A stretch of DNA of 64,000 nucleotides from Methanohalophilus mahii DSM 5219 (GCF_000025865.1 NC_014002.1:1736001-1800000), one strand, 5' to 3'; positions 42,731 through 53,247 are shown, numbered from the stretch's first letter. Numbers and translations are program-made. The notes: generated from the letters alone by a model not told the origin.

Positions 42731-45396
42731 GATTCAAACGGCTTAAAGTGAAGAACATACGCAGTTACAATGATCTTGAGATTGATTTCAACGATGGGGT
42801 AACTGTGGTTTCAGGGGTCAACGGAAGTGGGAAATCCAGTCTTCTTGAAGCCTGTTTTGTGGGACTTTTCGGACACAGGGGCATACCAAAAGATTTCGTA
42901 CTTGCAGACCTGGTGCGCAAGGGATGTGAAGATGCTGCAATTCATCTCGAATTCGAACACATGGGACAGGAGTATGCTGCAATTCAGGAGTTTCGCAACA
43001 ATCCTGAAACAGGCAAAGCCTCAACCACCAGATCTTATCTGGAGATAGACGGCGAAGTCGTTGTAAACCAGGCCACACAGACGTATGAGTCCATTCGAAA
43101 TCTGCTGCGCATGGATGAAGAAGCCTACAAGAACTGTGTATATATCAGGCAGGGAGATATTGACGTTCTCATCAATGCCCGTAAAAAGGACAGGCAGAGG
43201 ATGATAGATGACCTTTTGCAAATCGGCAGGCTGGAAGAATACCGGGAAAGGGCAAAAAGTGCCAGGACCGGTGTGGGGAGACATATTACTGAAACTCATG
43301 CCCGGATTAAGGACCAGCAGGAAGAAATTGAAACAATTGATGCAACCAAACCCGTTGCCAGGAAAAATCAATTGAATACGGATTTAAAACAATTGCAACA
43401 GGAAGTTGCGAATCTGGAAACGATGCGAGACAGAACCAGCACTCGTATAGAAAAGGACCGCCAGCATATCGAACAGTATACAAAAACCCAAAAGCAGATC
43501 GATGAACTGGACAGGGGGATAAGCGGGCTGGAAACACGAAAAAAAGAAGCTCTCACTTCACTGGAAAGCAAAAGGAAGGAGGCAGACAGGCTCCAAAAAT
43601 CCATTCTGGAAATTGAAAACAAAATTCAGGAGTTATATGATTATTTCGGGCTTGACGAAACCACAGATGTGGATAATTTCACAGCCCTTACAGAAAAGGA
43701 AGAGCGGGATGCCTATGAAAAAATCAGTCGAGTAAAAACAAAACAGGGACTGAAACTGCAGGAAAAGGAAAATTCACAAAAAGTCCTGACAGAAACAAAA
43801 CAAAATCTCAGGGCACTGGAAGAGGCGATTGAAAAAAGGTCCACCCAGGAAAAGAATAGGCTAAAGGAAATAGAGGAAATCAATAAAGAGTATTCGGTGC
43901 TGGAAGGCGAGATTGGGAAACTCCTTGAAAGGGCCCAATCAATGGGTTTTGACCAGAAGAAACTGGACAATCTGGAGGAATTGGAAGACCTGCTTTTGAA
44001 CAAGCAGCGTCATCTCCATGGAAAAGAACAAGAAGTCAGAACCCGGATTGACCAGATCTCAAAAACACTCACAGAACATAGAAACCTGCTGGAAAAAGGA
44101 GCATGTCCCACATGTGGACAGGACCTGCAGGGCTCGACCATTGCCAATGATACAAAGGAGGAAGAAGTACAGAAAAAGGAACTTAAAGAGCAACTGGAGA
44201 AACTCATCCAGGACACTCAAAGGGCCGAAGAGAAAATTGCCACCCTAAAAGAGGCAGACAAAATAAAAAAACAGGTCGATGAAAAAAGACAGAAGCAACT
44301 GCTTATAAAACAAAAACAGGAAAACATGTCCTCCTACAATGAGGAGTTGAAGAAACAAAACCAGGAGGATGAAAAGAAAAAACAGGAACTTACAGAAAAG
44401 ATAGAGGAACTGGAAAAACACATTAAAGGAGCCGAAGATGAAATAAAAGAAATACAGCAAACTGTAAACACTGCCACCGAGCATCATGCAAAAATGAAGG
44501 ACAAACTTGAAAATGCAAAATACCTGATAAAAATAAGGCATGATCATACACAGATGCAGAGCGATCAGCAGCACCTGAAAGCAGGTATTGCGGACATCCA
44601 GGAAAATATGCGCTTCATTGATGAACAGATAGCAGAGAAAAAAAAGAATAAAAAGCAACTTGAAAAAGAACTTGGCAAGGAAAATATTGAGGAACTGGAA
44701 AAGAAATTACACGATTTCCGACAAGCTTACGAAAAAATTATAGGGGATATTGAGGAAAAGAACAATCAAAAAACGAGTCTTCTAAAGGAAATAGGGCAAA
44801 TCGAAACCAACCTCAAAAGGAAAAAAGCGTTACAGGAAAAACTAAAAACGTTCAATAACCGGGAAAAGTACCTAAAAGCTGTAAAAAGTGATGTAGAAAG
44901 CCTGGAAGATATGTATATGAGATTGCGTGCAGACCTGCGTACACGTAATATTGATGCACTGGACAGGCTGCTCAATGAAATCTTTTCCTTTATGTACACC
45001 AACAATGCCTACTCACATATCCAGCTGGATACTGATTATGAGCTTACCATCTATGAGAAGGATGGGACTCCCCTTGAACCCAAATTGTTGAGCGGAGGAG
45101 AGCGGGCAATCTTTAACCTCGTTTTAAGATGTGCTATTTACAGGTTGCTTTCAGAAGGACTGGCCGGAGGGGAATACCGTAATGAAATGCCCCCTCTGAT
45201 TATGGATGAACCCACCGTATTCCTGGACAGGGGGCATGTGCACCAGCTTTTAAAGTTAATAGACCTTATGAGGGACATGGGAGTCGGCCAGATACTGATA
45301 GTATCCCACGATGAAACCCTTATAGATTCTGCGGATAATGTATTTGAAGTCCAGAAAGACCCCACGACAAATATATCTTCCATTATCGCACAGTGA
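42727..45396 (+). CDS. rad50: DNA double-strand break repair ATPase Rad50
   Basis: An 889-residue ABC-type ATPase with a split head. Walker A is GVNGSGKSSLLEA near residue 36; the signature LSGGERAIFNLVLR and Walker B PPLIMDEPTVFLD lie near 780-830. The long central coiled coil carries the zinc hook CPTCGQ near residue 460. The start is TTG, overlapping the mre11 stop; translation is coupled. It tethers DNA ends with Mre11. Confidence 0.96.
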   Translation: MRFKRLKVKNIRSYNDLEIDFNDGVTVVSGVNGSGKSSLLEACFVGLFGHRGIPKDFVLADLVRKGCEDAAIHLEFEHMGQEYAAIQEFRNNPETGKASTTRSYLEIDGEVVVNQATQTYESIRNLLRMDEEAYKNCVYIRQGDIDVLINARKKDRQRMIDDLLQIGRLEEYRERAKSARTGVGRHITETHARIKDQQEEIETIDATKPVARKNQLNTDLKQLQQEVANLETMRDRTSTRIEKDRQHIEQYTKTQKQIDELDRGISGLETRKKEALTSLESKRKEADRLQKSILEIENKIQELYDYFGLDETTDVDNFTALTEKEERDAYEKISRVKTKQGLKLQEKENSQKVLTETKQNLRALEEAIEKRSTQEKNRLKEIEEINKEYSVLEGEIGKLLERAQSMGFDQKKLDNLEELEDLLLNKQRHLHGKEQEVRTRIDQISKTLTEHRNLLEKGACPTCGQDLQGSTIANDTKEEEVQKKELKEQLEKLIQDTQRAEEKIATLKEADKIKKQVDEKRQKQLLIKQKQENMSSYNEELKKQNQEDEKKKQELTEKIEELEKHIKGAEDEIKEIQQTVNTATEHHAKMKDKLENAKYLIKIRHDHTQMQSDQQHLKAGIADIQENMRFIDEQIAEKKKNKKQLEKELGKENIEELEKKLHDFRQAYEKIIGDIEEKNNQKTSLLKEIGQIETNLKRKKALQEKLKTFNNREKYLKAVKSDVESLEDMYMRLRADLRTRNIDALDRLLNEIFSFMYTNNAYSHIQLDTDYELTIYEKDGTPLEPKLLSGGERAIFNLVLRCAIYRLLSEGLAGGEYRNEMPPLIMDEPTVFLDRGHVHQLLKLIDLMRDMGVGQILIVSHDETLIDSADNVFEVQKDPTTNISSIIAQ

Positions 45397-45485
45397 AATC
45401 ATATAAGAATAATTTAAATAGAATATTTATAAGAATAAATAAATCATATTCATATTGAGGGAATGAACGTTTTGCGAGGAATTGG

Positions 45486-46193
45486 ATGGAATCCGGGCAG
45501 AGAGATTTAATAATTGAGCGTCTTGAAAAGCAGATCAGGAACAAAGAAGAGGAAATATCCGATATCAAAACAAATCTCAAGAGTTCTATCATAACGGAAC
45601 TGCGAGAAGAATTGAGAAATGATATGGATATAAATAAGAGGCTGCTTGAACTTGAGCAACAGGTGAAAGAAATTTCTACAAATATAAATGGAATCCTTGA
45701 GGAACTCCTGGACCAGAAATCACGTATCCGTGAAATGGAACAGGAGAACAAACCTCAAGTCGTGGAAAAGGGGGCTGACGCATGGAGCAAATATGAAGAA
45801 GAAACAGCCAGCCCGGATACGTATGCAGAGGAAAGGGAGCCTGTAGCCCAGCATGCAGAAACCAGCAACAATACCCCTGAAAAATCCCGGCCTTCTCCCG
45901 AGCAAAAAAGAAAACCGCGTATGCACTTCCAGGTAAGGGATGTAGACAAGATGATACCCTCTGAGAAAAACCAGGAAAATGAGGTTTCTGAAGAGGAAAA
46001 AGATGAGTACATAGTTGCTGAAAGTGAGAATCGCAAAGTGGAAAAGACCATCAAGCCAGAACCCCAGAACGAAAACTGTGAATACATAATTGCTGGTGAC
46101 AAGGGACCTCTGGAAAACAAAAAAGAGTGCGAATACGAAACTGTCGAAAACAAGGACGAGGACTCTGAAATAATCGTCAGGAAGAAGAAATAA
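45486..46193 (+). CDS. Unknown coiled-coil protein between rad50 and smc
   Basis: A 235-residue protein I do not recognise. Residues ~10-85 are a coiled coil (LIIERLEKQIRNKEEEISD, LEQQVKEISTNINGILEEL). The rest is acidic and of low complexity. Near the C-terminus three related motifs recur: DEYIVAES, CEYIIAGD and CEYETVEN, then a basic tail VRKKK. There is no membrane segment or signal peptide. Its place between rad50 and smc, on the same strand, suggests a DNA-organisation accessory, but this is inference. It has its own upstream TATA-like ATTTATAAG (45424-45432). Confidence 0.6.
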   Translation: MESGQRDLIIERLEKQIRNKEEEISDIKTNLKSSIITELREELRNDMDINKRLLELEQQVKEISTNINGILEELLDQKSRIREMEQENKPQVVEKGADAWSKYEEETASPDTYAEEREPVAQHAETSNNTPEKSRPSPEQKRKPRMHFQVRDVDKMIPSEKNQENEVSEEEKDEYIVAESENRKVEKTIKPEPQNENCEYIIAGDKGPLENKKECEYETVENKDEDSEIIVRKKK

Positions 46194-46217
46194 TTCTAAA
46201 GTCCAAAGAGGATTGGC

Positions 46218-49200
46218 GTGTATATTAAAAAGATAGAATTTATGAATTTCAAATCATTCGGGAAAAAAGTAAAAATCCCTTTTTTTGATGATTTCACAAC
46301 TATTTCAGGCCCCAACGGGAGTGGAAAATCCAATATAATCGATGGTATTCTTTTTGTACTGGGATTGTCCAGCTCCCGGACCCTGAGGGCGGAAAAACTT
46401 ACCGACCTCATATATAACGGGGAAAAAAGCAAAAACCCGGACAATGCCCAGGTTACCATCTATTTTGATAACAAGGACAGGGAACTTCCTGTTGATAATG
46501 ATGAAGTCGTGATCAGCCGGAAGGTGCGTAGCACAGACAATGGTTACTACAGCTATTTTTACTTCAATGGCAAATCGGTAAGTCTTGGTGATGTACACAA
46601 TTATCTTGCAAAGGCGAGGGTCACACCCGAAGGATACAATGTCGTAATGCAGGGGGATGTCACACGAATCATCACAATGACCGCCGGGGAGCGCCGCAAG
46701 ATCATAGATGAGATTGCCGGGGTAGCAGAGTTTGACAATAAGAAGGAGAGAGCCCTCAATGAACTGGAAGTTGTAAGGGAGCGTATCGAACGGGCAGATA
46801 TCCTGATAGATGAAGTGGATAAGCAAAAAGAAAAACTCCAGGGAGAGCGCGACCAGGCTGTCAAGTATCAGTCCCTCAAGGAAGAGAAGATGAAGTTTGA
46901 GGGTTTCGTGCTGCTCTCCAAACTTAAGGATGCCAAAACCGAACTTGAAGGAGTCGGGCAGGAATACGACACCCAGCAGGAAAAATTGGAAAAAATCTCC
47001 TCTGAACTTAAACAGAAAAAAGAGGTCCTTGAACAAAGGGAAGAAGAATTACGCTTACTTAACCAGCGCATCCAGAAGATGGGTGAAGATGAGCAGATCG
47101 AGGTCAAAAGGCGAATTGAAGAGATCCGCGGAGAAATATCAGGATGCAGTGACCGTATCGATTATGCAGGCCAGGAAATCGATGAGATCGATGCCGCAAG
47201 ACGGAGGTTTTTCCTGGAAATCGATGAATCAAAGGGCAAGGTAGACGATATTGAAGAAAAGGTAGGAGAACACAATTTCCAGAAGGAAACCCTGCAATCG
47301 GAAATTTCTGAAAAACGTACCCAGAGAATGTTACTGCAGAGCAGGATTGCCGATGTGGACGAAAAGTTTGCCCGTACAAGGGACGAACTTTCTGCAAATA
47401 AGGACGAACTGGAACAACTGAAAACCCAGAAAAATGAGCTCATGCGTAACGAGGACAGGCTGCTGGATTCCCTGCGTCGCAAATCCGCAGACGTAGCAGA
47501 AATCGAAGATGAGATCAGGCAGGCAAAGGAAAAGGCCAAGTCCTCTGAAAGTGATACCAAATCCGTCCAGTATGATATTGACAAACTCAACGAAAAAATA
47601 GAAGGCCTGACAAAAGACCTGGATGATCTGGAAAGCAATCGCCACCAGATAAAAAAAGTTGTCAGCGATCTGGAAAATGACATACGCCGCAAGCAGCAGG
47701 ATTATGCAATGCTTGAAGCCCGTGTGAGGGCGGCAGAGGATACCAGCAGGTATTCCCGGGCAGTAGATGCAGTAATCAAGGAAAAGGACAAACATGGCCT
47801 GCCCGGTATTTATGGCACCATAGCAGAGCTGGGAAAAGTCAACCAGAAATATTCAACCGCGCTGGGAATCGCTGCAGGAGGACGAATGCAGGCTGTTGTG
47901 GTGGATACGGACGAAGACGCTTCCCGGGCGATTGCTTACCTGAAACGCCAGAGATCGGGCAGGGCAACCTTCCTCCCACTGAATAAGATGGAAGCACGCA
48001 GGCCCTACAAAAACCTCTCCGACAGGGAAGGTGTAATCGGGTATGCCATCGATCTTATCGATTTTGATCCGAAATTCGAAGCAGCCTTCTGGTATGTATT
48101 CCGGGACACCCTTGTTGTCGATACCCTTGAAAACGCCCGAAAACTGATGGGCGGGCTGCGCATGGTGACCCTGGAAGGCGAGATCGTTGAAAAAAGCGGG
48201 GCAATGAGCGGTGGCTCACAGCGCAAGTCCGGCCTGTCATTTGCAGCCTCTGAAAAAGATAAACTTGTCAGGATATCCGAGGAACTTACCAAACTGGAAT
48301 CACGCAGAAGCAATGCGATCAACAAACTGGATACTACCGAAGGACATATTTCAAGCACCAACAAGGAGATCCAGCAGTATGAGAACGAGGTCTCGCGCAA
48401 ACAGATGCAATTCGAGGAGATCGGCAATCGCGGAGAAACACTTGAAAAGCTGCTCAATAGCAAGGACGAGGAACTCAAGCAGATCGAGGAAGAACGCCAG
48501 CAGATGCGAACTGAGATGAACGAGACCGTTGAGAAGAAGGAGCATCTGGAAGAAAGAGAACAATCCCTGCAACAAAACATACTGCAGATCGAAGAAAAAC
48601 TCGCCGATTCAGAAATTCCCGAGCTCAATAAGCAGGCAGAAGACCTGGATGAGGAACTGCGCCGCCTGGACGGAAGGATAAGGGATATTGACGGACAGAT
48701 CAACGCTCTTGAACTAGATAAAAAATATGCGACCGAGAAAATGGAACAAAATCGGGAACAAATAGCCCAGATGGATGAGAAAAAGCGTACACTAAAAGAG
48801 CGCATAGAAGAGCTCAAGAATAAGATCACGTCCCTTGAAAGTGAACTGGAAGAAAAGAAACAACGTGAAGAAGAACTCACAGGTGAACTGCGCCAGCTTC
48901 AGGGAGAAAGAGAGAATAAGGAAACAGCCTACTCAACCCAGCGTGATGAAGTTGATAGGGTCAAGAGCCGCTATGAGAAGGCAGAGAACCAGAAAATGGC
49001 ACTTGAGGCCACACTGGATGCCGTGAAGGAACAGATTGAACAGCTCCGCGAAGAGGTCACACGTCGTGGCCTTGAAGAGACTGATGAAGTGCCGGGTTAT
49101 GAAACCGTGCGTACAAGGATAACCTCAATTGAAAAGGCAATGGAAGCCCTGGAACCTGTGAATATGCGGGCAATAGATGAATATGAGGAAGTGGAGCAGA

Positions 49201-49739
49201 GAATTGTAGATCTCAAAAGCCGCAGGGCAATCCTTTTCAATGAAAGAGAGCAGATTCTGGATCGTATCGACCAGTATGATAACCTTAAAAAAGAGACATT
49301 CATGGAGACCTACAATGGTATCAATGATGCTTTCAAGGAAATCTTCAATGAACTTTCCGATGGTGCAGGGGAACTTGTACTGGACAATGAGGAAGACCCT
49401 TTCTCCGGAGGCATGACCCTCAAAGCCCAGCCCCGGGACAAAACCCTGCAACGACTGGAAGCAATGTCCGGAGGAGAAAAGAGTCTCACAGCACTTGCAT
49501 TTTTATTTGCTATCCAGCAATATCGTCCCGCTCCATTCTATGCTTTTGATGAGATCGATATGTTCCTTGACGGAGTAAATGCTGAAAGGGTTGCCAGGCG
49601 TGTTAAAAAGGCAGCAGGCAATGCCCAGTTCATAGTTGTCTCTTTAAGGAAACCGATGATAGAAGCTGCCGAGCGCACAATCGGTGTAACAATGCAGCAG
49701 GATAATATCACAAGTATTACGGGGATGAAAATACGGTGA
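46218..49739 (+). CDS. smc: Chromosome segregation protein SMC
   Basis: SMC condenses and segregates chromosomes with ScpA and ScpB. The 1173-residue protein has Walker A GPNGSGKSNIIDGI near residue 32, two long coiled coils, a hinge near 510-670 (HGLPGIYGTIAELGKV; AAGGRMQAVVVDTDEDA; AMSGG), and a C-terminal head with signature MSGGEKSLTALAFL and Walker B FYAFDEIDMFLDG. The start is GTG. The last four bases overlap scpA (GTGA), so it is translated with it. Long antisense frames over this gene are shadows. Confidence 0.97.
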   Translation: MYIKKIEFMNFKSFGKKVKIPFFDDFTTISGPNGSGKSNIIDGILFVLGLSSSRTLRAEKLTDLIYNGEKSKNPDNAQVTIYFDNKDRELPVDNDEVVISRKVRSTDNGYYSYFYFNGKSVSLGDVHNYLAKARVTPEGYNVVMQGDVTRIITMTAGERRKIIDEIAGVAEFDNKKERALNELEVVRERIERADILIDEVDKQKEKLQGERDQAVKYQSLKEEKMKFEGFVLLSKLKDAKTELEGVGQEYDTQQEKLEKISSELKQKKEVLEQREEELRLLNQRIQKMGEDEQIEVKRRIEEIRGEISGCSDRIDYAGQEIDEIDAARRRFFLEIDESKGKVDDIEEKVGEHNFQKETLQSEISEKRTQRMLLQSRIADVDEKFARTRDELSANKDELEQLKTQKNELMRNEDRLLDSLRRKSADVAEIEDEIRQAKEKAKSSESDTKSVQYDIDKLNEKIEGLTKDLDDLESNRHQIKKVVSDLENDIRRKQQDYAMLEARVRAAEDTSRYSRAVDAVIKEKDKHGLPGIYGTIAELGKVNQKYSTALGIAAGGRMQAVVVDTDEDASRAIAYLKRQRSGRATFLPLNKMEARRPYKNLSDREGVIGYAIDLIDFDPKFEAAFWYVFRDTLVVDTLENARKLMGGLRMVTLEGEIVEKSGAMSGGSQRKSGLSFAASEKDKLVRISEELTKLESRRSNAINKLDTTEGHISSTNKEIQQYENEVSRKQMQFEEIGNRGETLEKLLNSKDEELKQIEEERQQMRTEMNETVEKKEHLEEREQSLQQNILQIEEKLADSEIPELNKQAEDLDEELRRLDGRIRDIDGQINALELDKKYATEKMEQNREQIAQMDEKKRTLKERIEELKNKITSLESELEEKKQREEELTGELRQLQGERENKETAYSTQRDEVDRVKSRYEKAENQKMALEATLDAVKEQIEQLREEVTRRGLEETDEVPGYETVRTRITSIEKAMEALEPVNMRAIDEYEEVEQRIVDLKSRRAILFNEREQILDRIDQYDNLKKETFMETYNGINDAFKEIFNELSDGAGELVLDNEEDPFSGGMTLKAQPRDKTLQRLEAMSGGEKSLTALAFLFAIQQYRPAPFYAFDEIDMFLDGVNAERVARRVKKAAGNAQFIVVSLRKPMIEAAERTIGVTMQQDNITSITGMKIR

Positions 49740-50554
49740 ACAGTATATCGGTTAAAAACGATGATATCCCGTTGCTGGAAAATATGGGACAGGGTATTGA
49801 CCCTGAATTCTTGAAAACGTTGAAGGAACTGGGTGTTGACGAAGACGAGCTGGAATTATCAGATGATGTGCTCTGTGAACCTGTAGAAATCCTCGTAAAC
49901 CTTGCAAAAAGTGAAAGTATCAATCCCTGGGATATTGACATAGTAGAGATTACGGATAAGTTCCTGGAAAAAATAGAAGAAATGAAGATAATGGATCTGA
50001 GGATCTCAGGCAGAACACTGCTTTATGCCTCCATTCTCCTCAGGATGAAATCCACAGGTATCATACAGCAAGAAGATGAAGAAACTGATGAGGAAGAGCC
50101 TGATGATGATCTCGAATTTCAGGATGAAGAAGACTATCCCGTACCCAAATTGCCTATTCGCCGCGCTGCCACAAGACCTGTTACCCTGCAGGAACTTATA
50201 AATGAATTAAAAAAGGCAGAAAATGTTGAGTCCAGAAGAACCCAGAGACGACAAAAACGCGTCCTCCACATGGAAGAGGAGCCAACCACTGAGGATGTGC
50301 TCGGTATTGCTCATGAGGAAGATATAAAGGGGCGTGTTGAAGATCTGGAAGAAATAATTAAAGAGATTCTGCACGGGAAAGAAAAGGTCAGTTTTACTGA
50401 AATCGTAGATCCTATACCCTCTCGTTCAGAAAGGGTAATGACATACCTATCCCTCCTTTTCATGGCTTCCCAGAGGAAAATCTGTTTGAGACAGGATGAA
50501 CTCTTCGGAGAATTATATATATACTCTTATGGGAATAAAGAGCAGCCGGTTTGA
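49736..50554 (+). CDS. scpA: Segregation and condensation protein A
   Basis: ScpA is the kleisin that bridges the SMC heads. The 272-residue protein has the N-terminal kleisin block CEPVEILVNLAKSESINPWD, then IVEITDKFLEKIE, and SGRTLLYASILLRMKS; the middle is acidic (EETDEEEPDDDLEFQDEED) and the C-terminal winged domain begins near residue 205. The start is GTG, overlapping the smc stop. scpB follows after 17 nt. Confidence 0.93.
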   Translation: MNSISVKNDDIPLLENMGQGIDPEFLKTLKELGVDEDELELSDDVLCEPVEILVNLAKSESINPWDIDIVEITDKFLEKIEEMKIMDLRISGRTLLYASILLRMKSTGIIQQEDEETDEEEPDDDLEFQDEEDYPVPKLPIRRAATRPVTLQELINELKKAENVESRRTQRRQKRVLHMEEEPTTEDVLGIAHEEDIKGRVEDLEEIIKEILHGKEKVSFTEIVDPIPSRSERVMTYLSLLFMASQRKICLRQDELFGELYIYSYGNKEQPV

Positions 50555-50571
50555 AGAGGTTGATTTGAAAA

Positions 50572-51687
50572 ATGTCCGACAGGGAAATCGTTGAAGCTGC
50601 ACTTTTTGCAGCAGGTAGTGCAGTCGAGATACAGAAACTGCAAAAAATACTTGCCAAAGACAAAAAGCAGGTCACAAAGGTTGTAGAAAGCCTCATTCAG
50701 GAATATGAAAAAAGGGAATCGGGACTGGAGATCGTGGACCTGGGTGAAAGATATGTCATGCAGGTCAGAACAAAATATTCTGATACCATACGCCCCTTTG
50801 CACCCCGGGAACTGAATTCCCCCATGCTACGCACCCTTTCCATGATAGCCTACCATCAGCCAGTAATACAATCGGATATTGTGGATATGCGCGGCAACAA
50901 GGCATATGATCATATCCGGGAATTGCAAAACCGGGGGTTTATCGAAACTACACCTCACGGCAGGACTAAACTACTCTCCACCACCCCTCTTTTTGCAGAT
51001 TATTTCGGTCTTGAGGATAATAAGCCCGAACTTATACGCAACAAGATGATAGAACTTTCAAAACAACAAAGTGGCAAAGAGGGACTTGACCGCTGGCTTG
51101 GACGCAGGTTTGTCGGATTCACCTCCATGTATGAATCCCTGGCACAGATGTGTGGAATCAAAGATTACCGCATGGTAGATGCTTATAATCCCACCGAGGA
51201 AGAACTTCAGACCCTTGATACGGTTTACAAAATGGTTATTTCCCGGGGATATAAGGAAGAGGTGGAAAAACATTATTCAGGAGAGATTATCGAAGCCGGA
51301 TCCACTACATTTGATGATCTTACTGAAGCCGTCAATATACTGAAAAGTGAAGGAGATCCGGTCAGGGTAGAGGAAACCCTGGAGATGCTCGAGGAACTTA
51401 AGAGTGAATACCGATCAAGAGCCATGACCATAAGTGTCAGGGTCACTCCGGAAACCGAGATGGTGGCACGCATTGTGAAAGACCTGCATATAGGTGTTTC
51501 AAAAGATGGAATACTGATCGCCCCGGATTACGAAACAAACACTGCAGGAGAGGAAATCGGCAGGGATGCGGATATCCTTGTCCCGACCCACCGTAACCTG
51601 GAAGGTGACCTCATAGAGAGAGTTAAAAGCAAGTATGATACTGTTATCAGGGGTCTGCGGAAGGCAGAAGAAGGTAAAGCTATTTAA
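50572..51687 (+). CDS. scpB: Segregation and condensation protein B with long C-terminal extension
   Basis: The N-terminal 180 residues are the ScpB paired winged helix domains: EIVEAALFAAGSAVEIQKLQ, LNSPMLRTLSMIAYHQPV and IELQNRGFIETTPHGRTKLL-like RELQNRGFIETTPHGRTKLL. ScpB usually ends at about 180-200 residues. Here about 190 further residues follow, with RWLGRRFVGFTSMYESLAQM and a final section SVRVTPETEMVARIVKDL. The extension is in frame with normal composition, so it is not a misread. Its function is unknown. Confidence 0.88.
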   Translation: MSDREIVEAALFAAGSAVEIQKLQKILAKDKKQVTKVVESLIQEYEKRESGLEIVDLGERYVMQVRTKYSDTIRPFAPRELNSPMLRTLSMIAYHQPVIQSDIVDMRGNKAYDHIRELQNRGFIETTPHGRTKLLSTTPLFADYFGLEDNKPELIRNKMIELSKQQSGKEGLDRWLGRRFVGFTSMYESLAQMCGIKDYRMVDAYNPTEEELQTLDTVYKMVISRGYKEEVEKHYSGEIIEAGSTTFDDLTEAVNILKSEGDPVRVEETLEMLEELKSEYRSRAMTISVRVTPETEMVARIVKDLHIGVSKDGILIAPDYETNTAGEEIGRDADILVPTHRNLEGDLIERVKSKYDTVIRGLRKAEEGKAI

Positions 51688-51767
51688 ATAGGTATTTAAA
51701 TTAAGAAACAATAAGAATATATAAACTATCTGGAATTATTTGCTTCAATTTCCAAGGACCTGAGAAT

Positions 51768-52319
51768 ATGACAGATTATAACATTAAAATAGAAAATGTG
51801 GTAGCTTCCACCAAACTTGCCGAGGAATTCGACCTTACAAAGATCGAAGCTGAATTTGAAGGAGCAGAATATAACAAGCAGAAATTCCCCGGTCTCGTAT
51901 ACCGTGTATCAAACCCAAAAGCGGCATTTCTTGTTTTCACTTCCGGGAAAGTGGTCTGTACAGGTGCCAAAAACGTAGATGATGTACACACTGTAATTGC
52001 GGACATGGCCAAAAAACTCAACGGTATTGGCATAGATACCCTCGAAAAACCGGATATCACCGTACAGAACATTGTCGCCTCCGCTGACCTCAAAGCTGTA
52101 CTCAACCTTAACGCAATCGCAATCGGACTGGGTCTTGAGAATATCGAGTATGAACCTGAGCAATTCCCGGGACTCGTTTACAGGATCGATGAGCCAAAAG
52201 TTGTCGTACTGATCTTCAGTTCCGGAAAACTTGTGGTTACCGGCGGCAAATCCCCGGAAAACTGCGAAGAAGGAGTAGAAGTAGTAAGACAACAGCTGGA
52301 CAATATGGGCCTCCTGTAA
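51768..52319 (+). CDS. tbp: TATA-box binding protein
   Basis: TBP recruits TFB and RNA polymerase at archaeal promoters. The 183-residue protein is the usual two-repeat saddle: the first repeat starts [16 protein letters not shown] and has [20 protein letters not shown]; the second starts [16 protein letters not shown] and has [20 protein letters not shown]. Length is standard and there is no C-terminal acidic tail. It is monocistronic with a short A/T-rich promoter. It may be one of several TBPs, as methanosarcinas often have more than one. Confidence 0.97.
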   Translation: MTDYNIKIENVVASTKLAEEFDLTKIEAEFEGAEYNKQKFPGLVYRVSNPKAAFLVFTSGKVVCTGAKNVDDVHTVIADMAKKLNGIGIDTLEKPDITVQNIVASADLKAVLNLNAIAIGLGLENIEYEPEQFPGLVYRIDEPKVVVLIFSSGKLVVTGGKSPENCEEGVEVVRQQLDNMGLL

Positions 52320-52329
52320 AGGGAATAAC

Positions 52330-53247
52330 GTGACAGAAGATTACAGGGAAGATGTTTGCATCCTCATACCCACATTGAATGAGGGTGCCACCATCGGCCA
52401 GCTTATTGAAGATTTCAATACCGAAGGTTTCGGGAATATTTTTGTTATTGATGGCAATAGCTCTGATGATACACAGGAAATCGCCAAAAATATGGGTGCA
52501 AGAGTTGTTGCCCAGACCGGGAAAGGAAAAGGTCAGGCTGTCCAGGATGCCCTTGCGATGATAGATGACCCCTATGTCATTATGATCGACGGGGACGGAA
52601 CCTATCTTGCAAAAGACGTTCATGCAATGCTAGAACCACTGGAAACTGGAAGGGCAGACCATGTTATTGGCAACCGGTTTGCAGATTTTGATCCGGCTGC
52701 TTTTACAAAACTGAACCTGATCGGTAACAAGATGCTTAACAAATTTTTTAGTGTCATTTACAGGAAAAATCTTGTAGACATCCTGTCTGGCTACAGGGGT
52801 TTCACAAACCAGGCAATCCGGGAACTGGAACTTCATGAAACGGGTTTTGAGATAGAATCAGAGATTGCTGTTGACAGTATGAAAAAAGAGCACCTCGTAG
52901 AAGTTGTTCCAATCACCTACAGGCCTCGCCCTGATGAAGGAGATACGAAACTCAACCCCCTGACAGATGGTTTTGGGATTGGCAGCACGATCTATAAAAT
53001 GGCCAAATTTCACAACCCGATGTTCTATTTCGGGATAATCGGTGCCATACTTACTTTTTGTGGAATATTACTGGGAATCTATGTCGTAAGCGAATGGATG
53101 ATAGGTATTACCCATATACCAATGACCATCCTGACAGCATTGCTAATTATTTCGGGAATCCAGATGTTCATATTCGGAATGCTAAGTGATCTCGTGGTAT
53201 CCCTCCACAGGGAAACAATGCGTACCCTTCGCCGCCAGCAAAGATGA
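52330..53247 (+). CDS. Family 2 glycosyltransferase, AglJ-like
   Basis: A 305-residue GT-A transferase that probably charges a lipid (dolichyl phosphate) carrier for N-glycosylation. Conserved blocks are CILIPTLNEGATIGQLI, VIDGNSSDDTQEIA, and the DxD-type IMIDGDGTYLAKDV; then IGNRFADFDPAAFTKLNLIG and the YRPRPDEGDTKLNPLTDG stretch seen in AglJ of halophilic archaea. Two C-terminal membrane helices anchor it. The start is GTG 52330. It is 10 nt after tbp but functionally unrelated. Confidence 0.85.
   Translation: MTEDYREDVCILIPTLNEGATIGQLIEDFNTEGFGNIFVIDGNSSDDTQEIAKNMGARVVAQTGKGKGQAVQDALAMIDDPYVIMIDGDGTYLAKDVHAMLEPLETGRADHVIGNRFADFDPAAFTKLNLIGNKMLNKFFSVIYRKNLVDILSGYRGFTNQAIRELELHETGFEIESEIAVDSMKKEHLVEVVPITYRPRPDEGDTKLNPLTDGFGIGSTIYKMAKFHNPMFYFGIIGAILTFCGILLGIYVVSEWMIGITHIPMTILTALLIISGIQMFIFGMLSDLVVSLHRETMRTLRRQQR

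Noticed and set aside
48005..48880. A 291-codon Ser-rich frame antisense to smc
   Set aside because: It is the mirror of Glu- and Gln-rich coiled-coil codons of SMC, a known artefact of such genes.
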